Shown: positions 36,613 through 46,216 of the stretch, one piece after another | Numbering within the stretch: position 1 is the first letter of the stretch | How the letters are laid out: every line of letters starts with the position of its first letter | NCBI RefSeq assembly: GCF_036860675.1 | Contig: NZ_JAYKGK010000010.1 | Location: forward strand, 54,411 to 118,410 | Direction: 5' to 3' | Origin: Rosettibacter primus | GTDB taxonomy: Bacteria; Bacteroidota; Ignavibacteria; Ignavibacteriales; Melioribacteraceae | DNA: 64,000 nt | Notes under the pieces: model-generated | Seen by the model: the letters and a program-made list of their open reading frames with translations, nothing else | Told to the model about the DNA's origin: nothing | The model's database searches: none | Program-made: the position numbers and the translations under genes

Positions 36613-37410
36613 ATGAAAATAATTTTTATTGGAACAGGTTCAGGCAGAACAAGTGTAAAACGGTTCCATTCTTCATTCTTATTAAAAACAAAAAGGCATA
36701 ATCTGCTTGTTGATGCTGGCGATGGAATTTCAAAAGCTCTACTGAAACAAGGCATTAATTTTAATTCAATTAATGCAATTTTATTTACTCATTATCATGC
36801 TGATCATTTCACTGGAATTGGTGCTTTAATAACTCAAATGAAATTAAACAACAGAACAAATATGCCTGAACATGGTGGACCATTAAAAATTTTTACACAT
36901 AAAAATTTAATTAATCCACTTGTTTCACTGATTAATTCTGTCTATATGTTAAAAGAGAACCTTGACTTTGACCTTAAAATAATTGGATTTAATTTTGATG
37001 AACCTGTTCAGATAAATGAAGAAATTAAATTTATCGCAAAACAAAATTCACATATTGTTCAGAAAGAATTTTTGAATCATTATCCTTCTGAATTATTTAT
37101 ATCTTCAAGTTTTCTCTTAAGTGTAGAAAATAAAAAAATTTTTTACAGTTCAGATGTTGGAAGCAAAAATGATTTATACCTTTTTGAAAATGAAAAAATA
37201 GATTTAATGATAATCGAGTCAATGCATATAATTCCAGAGGAAATTTATGAAGCTTTTATTAAAATTAAACCTAAAAAATTATTATTAACACACATTGATG
37301 ATACACTAGAAAGGAAATTAAAAAACTGGCACAAAAAATTATCAGAAGCTGAAAAAAGAAAAATTCTTCTATGTTATGATGGAATGATTCTAAAATTTGC
37401 TGTTAAGTAG
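36613..37410 (+). CDS. MBL-fold metallo-hydrolase, RNase Z-like
   Basis: The 265-residue protein has the MBL metal motif THYHADHFTG (about 60-69), preceded by LLVDAGDGI and followed by YSSDVGSKNDLYLF (metal-bridging Asp) and LTHIDD (final His). The arrangement resembles RNase Z or other ELAC-like phosphodiesterases, but the exosite arm typical of tRNA 3' processing enzymes is not evident. It could be a cyclic phosphodiesterase or other hydrolase; substrate is not determined. Confidence 0.82.
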   Translation: MKIIFIGTGSGRTSVKRFHSSFLLKTKRHNLLVDAGDGISKALLKQGINFNSINAILFTHYHADHFTGIGALITQMKLNNRTNMPEHGGPLKIFTHKNLINPLVSLINSVYMLKENLDFDLKIIGFNFDEPVQINEEIKFIAKQNSHIVQKEFLNHYPSELFISSSFLLSVENKKIFYSSDVGSKNDLYLFENEKIDLMIIESMHIIPEEIYEAFIKIKPKKLLLTHIDDTLERKLKNWHKKLSEAEKRKILLCYDGMILKFAVK

Positions 37411-37480
37411 ATAAATTGATTCTGCAAATATTAATGCATAAAAGCTTATCTTTACATAAAATATTTTAAGATTTTTTAAT

Positions 37481-38584
37481 ATGACCATAGAAGAGTTTCA
37501 AAAAAAATTTGGAATTATTGGCAAATCTAAAGAAATACGAGATTTAATTGATATTACTATGCAGGTAGCTCAATCTGATATTACTGTTCTTATAACAGGA
37601 GAAAGTGGTGTAGGCAAAGAAGTTTTTGCAAGAGCAATACACGGATACAGCAAGCGAGCAAACAAAGAATTAATCAGTGTAAACTGTGGAGCAATTCCAG
37701 AAGGTATTCTTGAAAGTGAATTATTTGGTCATAAAAAAGGAGCTTTTACAGGTGCAATTGAAGATAGAAAAGGTTACTTTGAAATTGCAGATGGTGGAAC
37801 TTTATTCCTTGACGAAATAGCCGAAATGCCTTTAACCACACAAGTTAAACTTTTACGTGTTCTTGAAACAAAGGAATTTATGAGAATTGGGAGCGAAACT
37901 GTAACTAAAGTAGATGTTAGAATAATTGCTGCAACAAACAAAGACCTTCAAGTGGAAGTAGATTCCAAAAAATTTAGAAGTGACTTGTATTTTAGACTCA
38001 AAGCTGTAACCTTAAATATACCTCCTTTAAGAACTCGCAAGATTGATATTATTGAATTAGCATATCATTTTCTAAAGAACTTTTCGGATAAGAATAATAT
38101 TCCTATTCCGAAACTCACAAAAGATGCAGAAGAACTTTTAATAAATTATCACTGGCCTGGCAATATAAGAGAGCTAAAAAATGTTGTTGAAACAGCCGTG
38201 GCATTAAATAAAAATGGGGTTCTTGATGCAGAAGCTTTTTATCCCCTGCTTGAAATTAAAAAAGAAGAAGAAATTCGTAATCTACCTGTGCATTTAAATC
38301 GTTCACCAGAAGCACTTGACAGAGAAATGATTTACCGTGCTTTAATTGAGATAAAAAAAGATTTGATGGATTTAAAACAAATTGCATTGAATCATAATCA
38401 AGATGTAAATTATAGACCCATTAATTTTCAGAATGATGAAATTTTACCTCTTAATGAAATTGAAAAAAGGGCAATTATCAATACTATGAAATATACACGA
38501 AACAATAAAAGAGAAGCTGCAAAATTATTAAATATTAGCGAACGAACACTTTATAGAAAATTGAAAGAATATGGTATTCAATAA
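37481..38584 (+). CDS. sigma-54-dependent transcriptional activator without receiver domain
   Basis: The 367-residue protein begins directly with the AAA+ domain (about 12-240): Walker A GESGVGKE, the sigma-54 contact loop GAFTGA, Walker B TLFLDEIAEM and an arginine-rich sensor region LRTRKIDIIELA. A Fis-type HTH closes it (about 325-365, REAAKLLNISERTLYRKLK). With no N-terminal regulatory domain it is presumably controlled by level or by a partner. It overlaps lptE by 14 bases; in my recollection this pairing recurs in Bacteroidota. Confidence 0.92.
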   Translation: MTIEEFQKKFGIIGKSKEIRDLIDITMQVAQSDITVLITGESGVGKEVFARAIHGYSKRANKELISVNCGAIPEGILESELFGHKKGAFTGAIEDRKGYFEIADGGTLFLDEIAEMPLTTQVKLLRVLETKEFMRIGSETVTKVDVRIIAATNKDLQVEVDSKKFRSDLYFRLKAVTLNIPPLRTRKIDIIELAYHFLKNFSDKNNIPIPKLTKDAEELLINYHWPGNIRELKNVVETAVALNKNGVLDAEAFYPLLEIKKEEEIRNLPVHLNRSPEALDREMIYRALIEIKKDLMDLKQIALNHNQDVNYRPINFQNDEILPLNEIEKRAIINTMKYTRNNKREAAKLLNISERTLYRKLKEYGIQ

Positions 38585-39080
38585 AAAAATAAGTTATATC
38601 TTGATTTTATTAATTGGATTAGTAAGCTGTAGATATTCTTTTACTGGGGCTTCGGTTCCTCCTCATTTAAGAACTATTGCTATACCTACATTTAATGATA
38701 GAAGCGGTTCCGGTGAACCAGATTTAAGCAATAAACTCACCAATCAGTTGATTCAAAAATTTATTAACGATAACACACTTCAAGTTACAGATAGAATGAA
38801 TTCTGATTGCATTATTGAAGGAACAGTAACATCTTTATCAGAAGCTCCTGCTGTTATTTCTGGAAATGAAACTATCACAGCACAGCGCATAACAATAAAT
38901 GTTCATGTCGTTTATCGTGATTTAATTAAACGCCAGATAATTTTTGAAAGAGATTTTTCGAATTACACAGATTATAAAATGGATGCAAAAGATATTATAA
39001 ATGCACGCAAATCAGCAATTGAGGAAACAATAGACAAAATAACAGAAGATATACTTATTGGAGTCGTATCTAATTGGTAA
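38571..39080 (+). CDS. lptE: LptE-like lipoprotein (LPS assembly)
   Basis: The 169-residue protein has a short signal with a lipobox (LIGLVSCRYSF, Cys near residue 20), the early block HLRTIAIPTFNDRSG typical of the LptE family of this phylum, and a later ALIxTRLEE-like part (SNKLTNQLIQKFINDNTLQV). LptE plugs the LptD translocon in the outer membrane. Its start lies within the end of the sigma-54 activator gene, so they are translated from one message. LptD is not in the window. Confidence 0.85.
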   Translation: MVFNKKISYILILLIGLVSCRYSFTGASVPPHLRTIAIPTFNDRSGSGEPDLSNKLTNQLIQKFINDNTLQVTDRMNSDCIIEGTVTSLSEAPAVISGNETITAQRITINVHVVYRDLIKRQIIFERDFSNYTDYKMDAKDIINARKSAIEETIDKITEDILIGVVSNW

Positions 39081-39101
39081 AAAATTAAAGAGGTAATTAC
39101 T

Positions 39102-40571
39102 ATGGCAATTGATGAAATAGTATTATTTGTATACATCTTTTCTTTAACTGTATTGCTTTTCTTTGGAAGTCATGGATTTATTATGATTTATTACCATCAG
39201 AAGTATAGAAGAAAAAGTCATCAAGCTAAAGAAGAAATACCAGAAGAAATGGTAACAATTCAGTTACCGTTATATAATGAAGTATATGTAGTAGAAAGAT
39301 TAATAAATGCTGTTTGTCAAATTGATTATCCAAAAGATAAACTGGAAATACAAGTGCTGGATGATTCAACTGATGAAACTGTTGATGTTGTTGCAAGATT
39401 AGTAAAAGAAAAACAAGCTGAAGGTTTTGATATCAAACATATACGTCGTTCAAGTCGAGAAGGTTTTAAGGCTGGAGCATTGAAGGAAGGCCTTAAAACT
39501 GCAAAAGGAAAATATATTGCAATTTTCGATGCTGATTTTATTCCTAAAAGAGATTTCTTGAAAAATACACTTCGATATTTTTATGATGATAAAGTTGGAA
39601 TGGTTCAAACACGCTGGGAACATTTAAATGAAGATTATTCACTTCTAACAAAAATTCAAGCATTAGCTCTTGATGGTCATTTTGTAATTGAGCAAACCGT
39701 AAGAAATAAAGCTGGCTTCTTTATAAACTTTAATGGAACCGGTGGTGTATGGCGCAAAGATTGTATTGAAGATGCTGGCAATTGGGAAGGCGATACATTG
39801 ACCGAAGATTTAGATTTAAGTTACCGCGCTCAATTAAAAGGCTGGAAATTTGTTTTCTTGCGCGACTTTACTACTCCCGCAGAACTTCCAGCAGAAATGA
39901 ATGCGTTAAAAGCACAGCAGTTCAGATGGACAAAAGGAGCAATTGAAACTGCAAAAAAAATTCTGCCGCTTGTCTGGAAATCAAATTTACCACTCAAACT
40001 AAAAATTCATTCTACATTTCATTTAACAAATAATATTGTATTTCCATTTATTCTTCTTGCAGGAATTTTGAATGTTCCATTAATCTTTATAAAAAATGCC
40101 GGACCTTATTGGAATTTCTTTAACATAATGGCTGTTTTTGTTATAGCATTTATTGGTTCGTTTTTATTCTATATGTTTGCCCAAAAAGATGTGCATCCAG
40201 ATTGGAGAAAAAGAATTGCACTCTTCCCATTATTCATGGCAGGCAGCATGGGTTTTGCATTGAATAATACGCGTGCTGTGATTGAAGGATTATTAAACCG
40301 AAAAAGTGAATTCGTAAGAACACCAAAATTCAAAGTAGAAAGTAAAAAAGATACTGTTCTAAAAAATAAATATCTCAAAAACATAAAAATTCAGGCATCC
40401 ACTTATGTAGAATTATTACTTGCTGTTTACTGCCTTATTGGTGTTATTGCTTCAATTTATTTTATGGAAATTGCTGCTCTTCCTTTCCAATTAATGTTCT
40501 TTATTGGTTTTGCAAGTGTTTCAATATTATCACTTAGACAAGCATTTATAAAAAAACAACAGTTAAATTGA
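39102..40571 (+). CDS. membrane GT2 glycosyltransferase
   Basis: The 489-residue protein has one N-terminal helix, a GT-A domain (about 45-290) and four C-terminal membrane helices. GT2 processive motifs are clear: VLDDSTDET, FDADFIPK (DxD), TEDLDLSYR and QQFRWTKGA (QxxRW). It is in the cellulose-synthase/glucomannan/ceramide-glucosyltransferase-like group and presumably builds a polysaccharide or glycolipid at the inner membrane. It follows lptE by 21 bases and precedes a TPR gene with no gap. The sugar donor is not known. Confidence 0.88.
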   Translation: MAIDEIVLFVYIFSLTVLLFFGSHGFIMIYYHQKYRRKSHQAKEEIPEEMVTIQLPLYNEVYVVERLINAVCQIDYPKDKLEIQVLDDSTDETVDVVARLVKEKQAEGFDIKHIRRSSREGFKAGALKEGLKTAKGKYIAIFDADFIPKRDFLKNTLRYFYDDKVGMVQTRWEHLNEDYSLLTKIQALALDGHFVIEQTVRNKAGFFINFNGTGGVWRKDCIEDAGNWEGDTLTEDLDLSYRAQLKGWKFVFLRDFTTPAELPAEMNALKAQQFRWTKGAIETAKKILPLVWKSNLPLKLKIHSTFHLTNNIVFPFILLAGILNVPLIFIKNAGPYWNFFNIMAVFVIAFIGSFLFYMFAQKDVHPDWRKRIALFPLFMAGSMGFALNNTRAVIEGLLNRKSEFVRTPKFKVESKKDTVLKNKYLKNIKIQASTYVELLLAVYCLIGVIASIYFMEIAALPFQLMFFIGFASVSILSLRQAFIKKQQLN

Positions 40572-41228
40572 GTGAATCAAAAAAATTTCTCAATTGATAA
40601 GATAAAATTAATTTATGAATTTAATCCCGATTCACCTCTGTTTGCAAGAGTAGCAGCTTCAATTATCGAAGAGGGAAATATTGCCGACGCTGTAAAAATT
40701 ATAGAAAAAGGACTTGATAAATTTCCTCGATATCCTTCTGCATATTTTATTTTAGCAATTGCAAAAGCTTACAATGGAAACGAAACAGAAGCATTGGAAT
40801 TAGTAAATCGTGGTAATTCATTTATAAATTCAGATGAGACAAAAGAGTTTTATTCAACAAAAATTAAAAAAATAGTAGAAGAAAGAAATTCATTGAAAGA
40901 AGTAAAGAAAAAAGCAATATGGCATGAAAGCAAAGTTGATATTGACAATTCAATCGAAGAACAACTTGATATTTTAGCCGAGCAGCTAAGTAAAGCAAGA
41001 ATAAGCTATGTGCCTGATGACAATTTGCAAACAGAATTAGAAGTGCCAGAATATACAGGTAAAAAAATTGTGTCTGAAACCTTAGCAAGGATTTATGAAT
41101 CACAAAAAAATTTTAAAGAGGCAATTTTAATTTATAAAGAACTTATGAAGCTTTATCCAGAAAAATCTGAATATTACAAGACGAAAATAAAAGAGATAAG
41201 TGAAATAATTGATACAGGATTAGCATAA
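40572..41228 (+). CDS. tetratricopeptide-repeat protein
   Basis: The 218-residue protein begins at GTG immediately after the GT2 stop codon. It has TPR-like repeats (RVAASIIEEGNIADAVKII, YFILAIAKAYNGNETEALEL, ARIYESQKNFKEAILIYKEL), two in the N-terminal half and one near the C-terminus, with a charged linker between. No signal peptide is seen, so it is probably cytoplasmic. Coupling to the GT2 gene suggests it assists the glycosyltransferase, but that is inference. Confidence 0.8.
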   Translation: MNQKNFSIDKIKLIYEFNPDSPLFARVAASIIEEGNIADAVKIIEKGLDKFPRYPSAYFILAIAKAYNGNETEALELVNRGNSFINSDETKEFYSTKIKKIVEERNSLKEVKKKAIWHESKVDIDNSIEEQLDILAEQLSKARISYVPDDNLQTELEVPEYTGKKIVSETLARIYESQKNFKEAILIYKELMKLYPEKSEYYKTKIKEISEIIDTGLA

Positions 41229-41286
41229 GAATGTTAATGAAAAATAATCCCAAGTTAATGTTTGTAGAATCAATAAGTTTATTAGT

Positions 41287-42891
41287 ATGAGCCAGAGAGA
41301 TTTATTTAATAACGACGAAAATACTTTTCTAAGTATTAAAGAAGCCAGCATTTGGGCATCAGAATATTTGAACCGAAAAATAACTCCATCGAACATTTCT
41401 TATCTTTTACAATATGGAAGAATTAAAAAATATGGTAATAACGGTAATCCATTAATTGATATTAATGATTTGAAAAACTATTATGATTCAAAAAATAAAA
41501 AAGAAAAATGGGAAAATATTTTAGGTACAAAAATTAATTGGCATTTATCCTTTGAAGAATACAGTGAGGCTGAAAGAACAAAACATGTTCATAGATTACA
41601 TCCTTACAAAGGGAAATTTATACCCCAATTAGTAGAATATTTTCTGGATTCACATACGGATGAGTTTAAAAAAGAAATTTATTTTAATAAAGGCGATATT
41701 GTACTAGACCCATTTTGCGGAAGCGGAACTACTTTAGTTCAAGCAAACGAGTTAGGTGTTCATGCTATTGGCATAGACATTTCTTTTTTCAATTCAACAA
41801 TAAGTAATGTTAAAGTCGAAAAACACAATCTTCAAGAAATAAAAAGAATAACGGATGATCTTACATTAAAAATTAAAAATATGGAATCAATTCAAAATAT
41901 TTTGAAATTTGATGAAGAGTTGACAACTCAATTATCAAATTATAACTCAAAATATTTCCAAACACCTGATTACAAAAGAAATATTAAAAAAGGGATTATT
42001 AATGAAAAAGAATATTCTTTAATCAAAGAAAAAGATTTTTTAAAAATTTATTACGATTTAATTAGCAGATATAGTATCAAAGTAAAACAAGATAATAATA
42101 TGACTTTCTTAGATAAATGGTTTGTAGAACCTGTCAGAAAACAAATCAATTATTTATCAGAAGAGATATCAAAAGTAAACAATAATGAAATCAAAAAAGT
42201 ATTAAACATAATCTTAAGCAGAACAGTAAGATCTTGCAGAGCAACTACCCATGCTGATCTTGCTACATTGAAAGAACCTGTATTAGCTCCATATTACTGC
42301 AAAAAACACAGCAAAATATGTAAACCGTTATTTTCAATTCTAAAATGGTGGGAACATTATACTATTGACACAATTAATCGCCTTGAACTTTTTAATAGAG
42401 TTAGAACTGATACATATCAAATATGTTTAACCGGAGATAGTAGAGAAATAAATATTTTTGAAGAAATTAAAAAATATAGCCCGCAATTATTTGAAATACT
42501 AAAGAATCAAAAAATTAGAGGTATTTTTACAAGTCCTCCATATGTTGGGCTCATAGACTATCATGAACAACATGCTTATGCTTATGAACTTTTTAGCTAC
42601 GAAAGAAAAGATGAGTTAGAAATTGGTCCGCTATTCAAAGGACAGGGAAAAGAGGCAAGAGAATCATATATAAAAGGTATATCACAGGTATTAATTAATT
42701 GTAAGAATTATTTACAAAATAATTATGATGTTTTTTTAGTAGCTAATGACAAGTTCAATCTTTATCCAGAAATTGCAAAATTATCTGGAATGAAAATAGT
42801 TAATGAATTCAAAAGACCAGTTTTAAATAGAGTAGAAAAAGATAGAGATACTGTCTTTATTGAATCAATCTTTCATTTAAAGGAATTATAA
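41287..42891 (+). CDS. type II DNA methyltransferase with N-terminal HTH
   Basis: The 534-residue protein starts with an excisionase/MerR-like helix-turn-helix (about 13-68). The methyltransferase region carries HRLHPYKGKFIPQLVEYF (about 102-119), the SAM motif DPFCGSGTT (141-149) and the catalytic TSPPY (415-419), which indicates an amino (N4-C or N6-A) methyltransferase. A Cys-containing block CRATTHADL...YYCKKHSKICKP lies between. The next gene is a TdeIII-family restriction nuclease, so the pair would be a type II system, probably for GGNCC if it follows TdeIII. The HTH could regulate the pair. Confidence 0.88.
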   Translation: MSQRDLFNNDENTFLSIKEASIWASEYLNRKITPSNISYLLQYGRIKKYGNNGNPLIDINDLKNYYDSKNKKEKWENILGTKINWHLSFEEYSEAERTKHVHRLHPYKGKFIPQLVEYFLDSHTDEFKKEIYFNKGDIVLDPFCGSGTTLVQANELGVHAIGIDISFFNSTISNVKVEKHNLQEIKRITDDLTLKIKNMESIQNILKFDEELTTQLSNYNSKYFQTPDYKRNIKKGIINEKEYSLIKEKDFLKIYYDLISRYSIKVKQDNNMTFLDKWFVEPVRKQINYLSEEISKVNNNEIKKVLNIILSRTVRSCRATTHADLATLKEPVLAPYYCKKHSKICKPLFSILKWWEHYTIDTINRLELFNRVRTDTYQICLTGDSREINIFEEIKKYSPQLFEILKNQKIRGIFTSPPYVGLIDYHEQHAYAYELFSYERKDELEIGPLFKGQGKEARESYIKGISQVLINCKNYLQNNYDVFLVANDKFNLYPEIAKLSGMKIVNEFKRPVLNRVEKDRDTVFIESIFHLKEL

Positions 42892-43664
42892 TGTCCTGGG
42901 ATAATGAACTTCAAGAAAAAATAGAAAATGTTATAAAAGAAAGTCTTAGAAAAAAATTTTCAGTATACAAACCAGAAACTATCAGTATGCCATTTCATTT
43001 TAGATTACTGGGACAAGATAGAATGGCTTTATATTCCTTTATTCATTCATTAAATACTACATTTGGCACTTCAATATTTGAACCAGTAGCCGAAATACTT
43101 GCAAAGTCAAGGTTTTCTTATTCACAAAAACAATTTTATGTTGGTAATAAAATAAGTGAAAAAGCTCAAGTCGAGATACAAAAAATTATCAACGAGTTAT
43201 CCACTGGGAAAAATCCAGATAAAAAAGATGAAATTGAAAGGATAAGAAATGTTTGTTTATCAGGTAAGTTTAATAAATTAAAAACCGTAAAAGTAGATTT
43301 ATATCTTGAAAGTAATGACGGTGAAATTCATTTTTTTGTTATTAAGACATCAAAACCAAACATCAGTAATTTCAAAGATTTTAAAAGAACATTATTAGAA
43401 TGGATTGCAATATATTTAGCAAAAAACCCGAATACGAAAATTCACTCTTATATTGCTATACCTTATAATCCTTATGAACCAAAACCATATGAACGCTGGA
43501 CATTAAAAGGAATGATTGACCTCGAAAATGAACTTAAAGTAGCTGAAGAATTCTGGGACTTTTTAGGAGGTCCCGGGTCATATAATGAATTATTAAATTG
43601 TTTTGAAAGGGAAGGTATTGAATTGAGAGAGGAAATAGACAAATACTTTTCAAAATTTAGATAA
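42891..43664 (+). CDS. TdeIII-family type II restriction endonuclease, catalytic motif altered
   Basis: The 257-residue protein matches what I remember of the TdeIII/MjaII family (GGNCC cutters): MPFHFRLLGQDRMALYSFIH (about 33-52), GTSIFEPVAEILA and AIPYNPYEPKPYERWT (about 192-207). In the PD-(D/E)xK core, Asp136 in KVDLYLE is present, but the (D/E)-x-K part reads Val150-Ile-Lys152 (FFVIKTSKPN) where I expect Asp or Glu at 150. Cleavage may therefore be lost or another acidic residue may replace it. The ATG overlaps the methyltransferase stop by one base. Outside this residue the gene is intact and full length. Confidence 0.85.
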   Translation: MSWDNELQEKIENVIKESLRKKFSVYKPETISMPFHFRLLGQDRMALYSFIHSLNTTFGTSIFEPVAEILAKSRFSYSQKQFYVGNKISEKAQVEIQKIINELSTGKNPDKKDEIERIRNVCLSGKFNKLKTVKVDLYLESNDGEIHFFVIKTSKPNISNFKDFKRTLLEWIAIYLAKNPNTKIHSYIAIPYNPYEPKPYERWTLKGMIDLENELKVAEEFWDFLGGPGSYNELLNCFEREGIELREEIDKYFSKFR

Positions 43665-43714
43665 ATTTTTCACTACTCTTATGGTGTACAGTTTCATTAA
43701 ATCACTTAAGCAAT

Positions 43715-44320
43715 ATGATTAATCACGCAAAGTTACCCATCGAATTTTATACAAGAGATGTTCATACTGTTGCTAAAGAATTATTGGGTAAATTATTTGT
43801 TCGTAAAATAAAAGATAATTTTTTAATCGGGAAAATTGTTGAAGTTGAAGCTTACGACGGTAGAATTGACGAAGCAGCACATTCTTTTAATGGAAAAACT
43901 AAACGCAATGAGATTATGTTTCAAGGTGGTGGAAAACTTTATGTTTACTTCACCTATGGTATGCATTTCTGTTCGAATGTTGTAACTGGAAAAGTTGATG
44001 AAGGAACTGCTGTTCTTCTTCGTGCAATGGAGCCAATTAAAGGAATAGAATTTATGGCGTTAAATAGATTTGGCAAAAAAAATATTTCTGAAAAAGAAAA
44101 AATTAACTTAACAAATGGTCCAGCAAAAATTTGTCAGGCATTTAATATAACACGAAAAGAAAATGGGGTTCTTTTAACAGATAATGAAATATTTATCTTA
44201 TATCAACCTGATATTGAAAGAAACCAAATTGAAACATCAAGAAGAATAGGAATTAAAAAATCAGTAGATTTGCCATGGCGGTATTTTATTAAAGATAATC
44301 CCTTTGTATCTAAAAAATGA
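43715..44320 (+). CDS. mpg: 3-methyladenine DNA glycosylase (Mpg/AAG)
   Basis: The 201-residue protein has the AAG fold landmarks: VAKELLGKLFVRK, the catalytic VEVEAYDG with Glu deprotonating water, HSFNGKTKRNEIMF, and LYVYFTYGMHFCSNVV. Family members remove alkylated and deaminated purines in base excision repair. The length is normal for a bacterial form. It overlaps the following GT9 gene by four bases (ATGA), although the functions are unrelated. Confidence 0.94.
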   Translation: MINHAKLPIEFYTRDVHTVAKELLGKLFVRKIKDNFLIGKIVEVEAYDGRIDEAAHSFNGKTKRNEIMFQGGGKLYVYFTYGMHFCSNVVTGKVDEGTAVLLRAMEPIKGIEFMALNRFGKKNISEKEKINLTNGPAKICQAFNITRKENGVLLTDNEIFILYQPDIERNQIETSRRIGIKKSVDLPWRYFIKDNPFVSKK

Positions 44321-45336
44321 ATAAACCTAAAAATATTCTAATTGCCCGCACAGACAGAATTGGTGACGTTGTTCTAACTCTCCCACTCTGCTCAATAATT
44401 AAAAAATATTTTCCAGAATCAAAAGTAAGTTTTTTACTACGAAATTATACAAGTGCTCTTGCAAAAAACAATTCTTATATTGATGAAATTATAATTTTGA
44501 AAGAAAAAAATGGAAAGGCGTTAATTTTTGAAAATATAAAACTACTCAAAAAAAAGTTTGATGTTTGTATAATTGCTTATCCAACATTTAGAATAGCATT
44601 AATACTTTTTTTGTCCGGGATTAAAATTCGAATTGGAACTGGTTATCGATGGTATTCTTTTTTATTTAACAAAAAAATTTTTGAACATCGCAAAGATGCA
44701 AAATACCATGAACTTGAATATAATGTTCATCTATTAAGAAAAATTGGCATTGACGAAAAAGTAAGTCCCGGCAATGTTCAATTTGGACTTACTCCTTCAG
44801 CAGAAAGTATTGAAAAAGTAAATGAACTTCTCGAGTTAAGAAATATTTCAACCAACAAAAGTATATTAATACTTCATCCTGGTAGTGGTGGTAGTTCTGT
44901 TGATTTTCCTATTATCAAAATGAAGGAACTTGCAAAAAAAATTTCAGATGAACTTGATGTTGAGATTCTAATCACAGGCAGCAGTAATGAAAAGGAACTA
45001 TGTCAAACACTTGTTGTAAGCGAGAAAACAAAAAACTTTGCTGGAGAATTAAATTTATCAGAATTAATTGCCTTAATTGATAAATGCAAATTATTAATTG
45101 CAAATTCTACTGGACCAATTCATATTGCGGCTGCTCTTGGAAAATTTGTGATTGGATTTTATCCAGATATTGTTACTTGTTCTGAAGAGAGATGGGGACC
45201 TTACACAAACAAAAAAGTAATTTTTAAGCCAAAGATAAGTTGTATTAACTTTCAGAAAGAAATTAATTGCATGGATACAATTGATGTTGAAGATGTATAC
45301 GAAGCAGTAAAAAAAATTTTATACGGTAAACAATAG
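44317..45336 (+). CDS. GT9 glycosyltransferase (heptosyltransferase-like)
   Basis: The 339-residue protein has the two Rossmann domains of ADP-heptose:LPS heptosyltransferases. The N-terminus has ILIARTDRIGDVVLTLPL (about 6-23). The C-terminal half has LHPGSGGSSVDFP, ITGSSNEKEL and NSTGPIHIAAALGK (about 268-281). It likely adds a heptose or similar sugar to the lipid A core at the cytoplasmic face. It is translationally coupled to mpg and lies 7 bases before the DUF3108 gene. Confidence 0.9.
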   Translation: MNKPKNILIARTDRIGDVVLTLPLCSIIKKYFPESKVSFLLRNYTSALAKNNSYIDEIIILKEKNGKALIFENIKLLKKKFDVCIIAYPTFRIALILFLSGIKIRIGTGYRWYSFLFNKKIFEHRKDAKYHELEYNVHLLRKIGIDEKVSPGNVQFGLTPSAESIEKVNELLELRNISTNKSILILHPGSGGSSVDFPIIKMKELAKKISDELDVEILITGSSNEKELCQTLVVSEKTKNFAGELNLSELIALIDKCKLLIANSTGPIHIAAALGKFVIGFYPDIVTCSEERWGPYTNKKVIFKPKISCINFQKEINCMDTIDVEDVYEAVKKILYGKQ

Positions 45337-45343
45337 GATTATC

Positions 45344-46216
45344 ATGAATTTTTATCTAACAAAAAAATACACTGAACATTTCAAAAACTTTTTTTCAGAA
45401 TCTATTTACATCAAAATTTTTCAAAATAAATTTTCTTTAACTCATAAAATTATTTTACTTGTTCTTATGATTTCTGCTACAACATCATTTTCTCAAAAGG
45501 ATAATTTCAGAAAAATTGAGAACAAAGCTTTCAAGCAAGGAGAAAAATTAATATTCGATGTTAAATATGGATTTATCACCGCAGGTATCGCAGAGTTTTC
45601 GATTCCTAAAATTACCAAAATAGCTGGCAGAGATGTTTTTAATGTTGTTTTCAAAGTTAGTTCTGTTCCTGCATTCGATTTATTTTACAAAGTAAGAGAC
45701 CGCTACGAAACTTTTATTGACATTGAAGGAATTTTTCCATGGCGGTTTGAACAGCATATTCGTGAAGGAAAATATTCGAGAGATTTTTCAGCTTTTTTTG
45801 ACCAGAGAAAAGGAAGAGCAATTACTACAGAAGGTTCCTATGATATACCAAAATATGTAAATGATATTGTTTCAGCTTTTTATCTTGCACGCACATTTGA
45901 CTATTCAAAAATGAAGATAAATGATAAAATTTACCTCGAAAATTTCTATAAAGATAAAGTTTATCCCCTTGAGGTTATTTATCGTGGAAAAGAATCAGTA
46001 AGTGTAACAGCTGGAACATTTAATTGTATTATCCTCGAGCCAGTAGTTAAAGAAGGCGGATTATTTAAAAGCGAAGGTTCAATTATTATCTGGCTAACTG
46101 ATGATGAATTGAAAATACCTGTTAAGGTAAAAACAAAAGTATTAATTGGTTCTATTGATGCAGAATTAATTGCCTATGAAGGTCTTGCCGGTGTATTAAA
46201 ATCAAAAAGAAATTAA
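45344..46216 (+). CDS. DUF3108 exported protein
   Basis: The 290-residue protein has a long basic N-terminus and then a signal-like hydrophobic stretch (about 32-47, ending TTSFSQ). The mature part matches DUF3108: FDVKYGFITAGIAEF, YKVRDRYETFID, FYLARTFDYSKMK and GTFNCIILEPVVKEGG. These beta-rich periplasmic proteins are often encoded near LPS or envelope genes, and the function is not established. An AGGA site before ATG 45344 supports the start. Its stop overlaps the convergent symporter stop region by 4 bases. Confidence 0.85.
   Translation: MNFYLTKKYTEHFKNFFSESIYIKIFQNKFSLTHKIILLVLMISATTSFSQKDNFRKIENKAFKQGEKLIFDVKYGFITAGIAEFSIPKITKIAGRDVFNVVFKVSSVPAFDLFYKVRDRYETFIDIEGIFPWRFEQHIREGKYSRDFSAFFDQRKGRAITTEGSYDIPKYVNDIVSAFYLARTFDYSKMKINDKIYLENFYKDKVYPLEVIYRGKESVSVTAGTFNCIILEPVVKEGGLFKSEGSIIIWLTDDELKIPVKVKTKVLIGSIDAELIAYEGLAGVLKSKRN

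Noticed and set aside
41287..43664. Restriction-modification pair as part of a larger defence island
   Set aside because: Neighbours on both sides are housekeeping genes (TPR, mpg) and no other defence gene or integrase is present.
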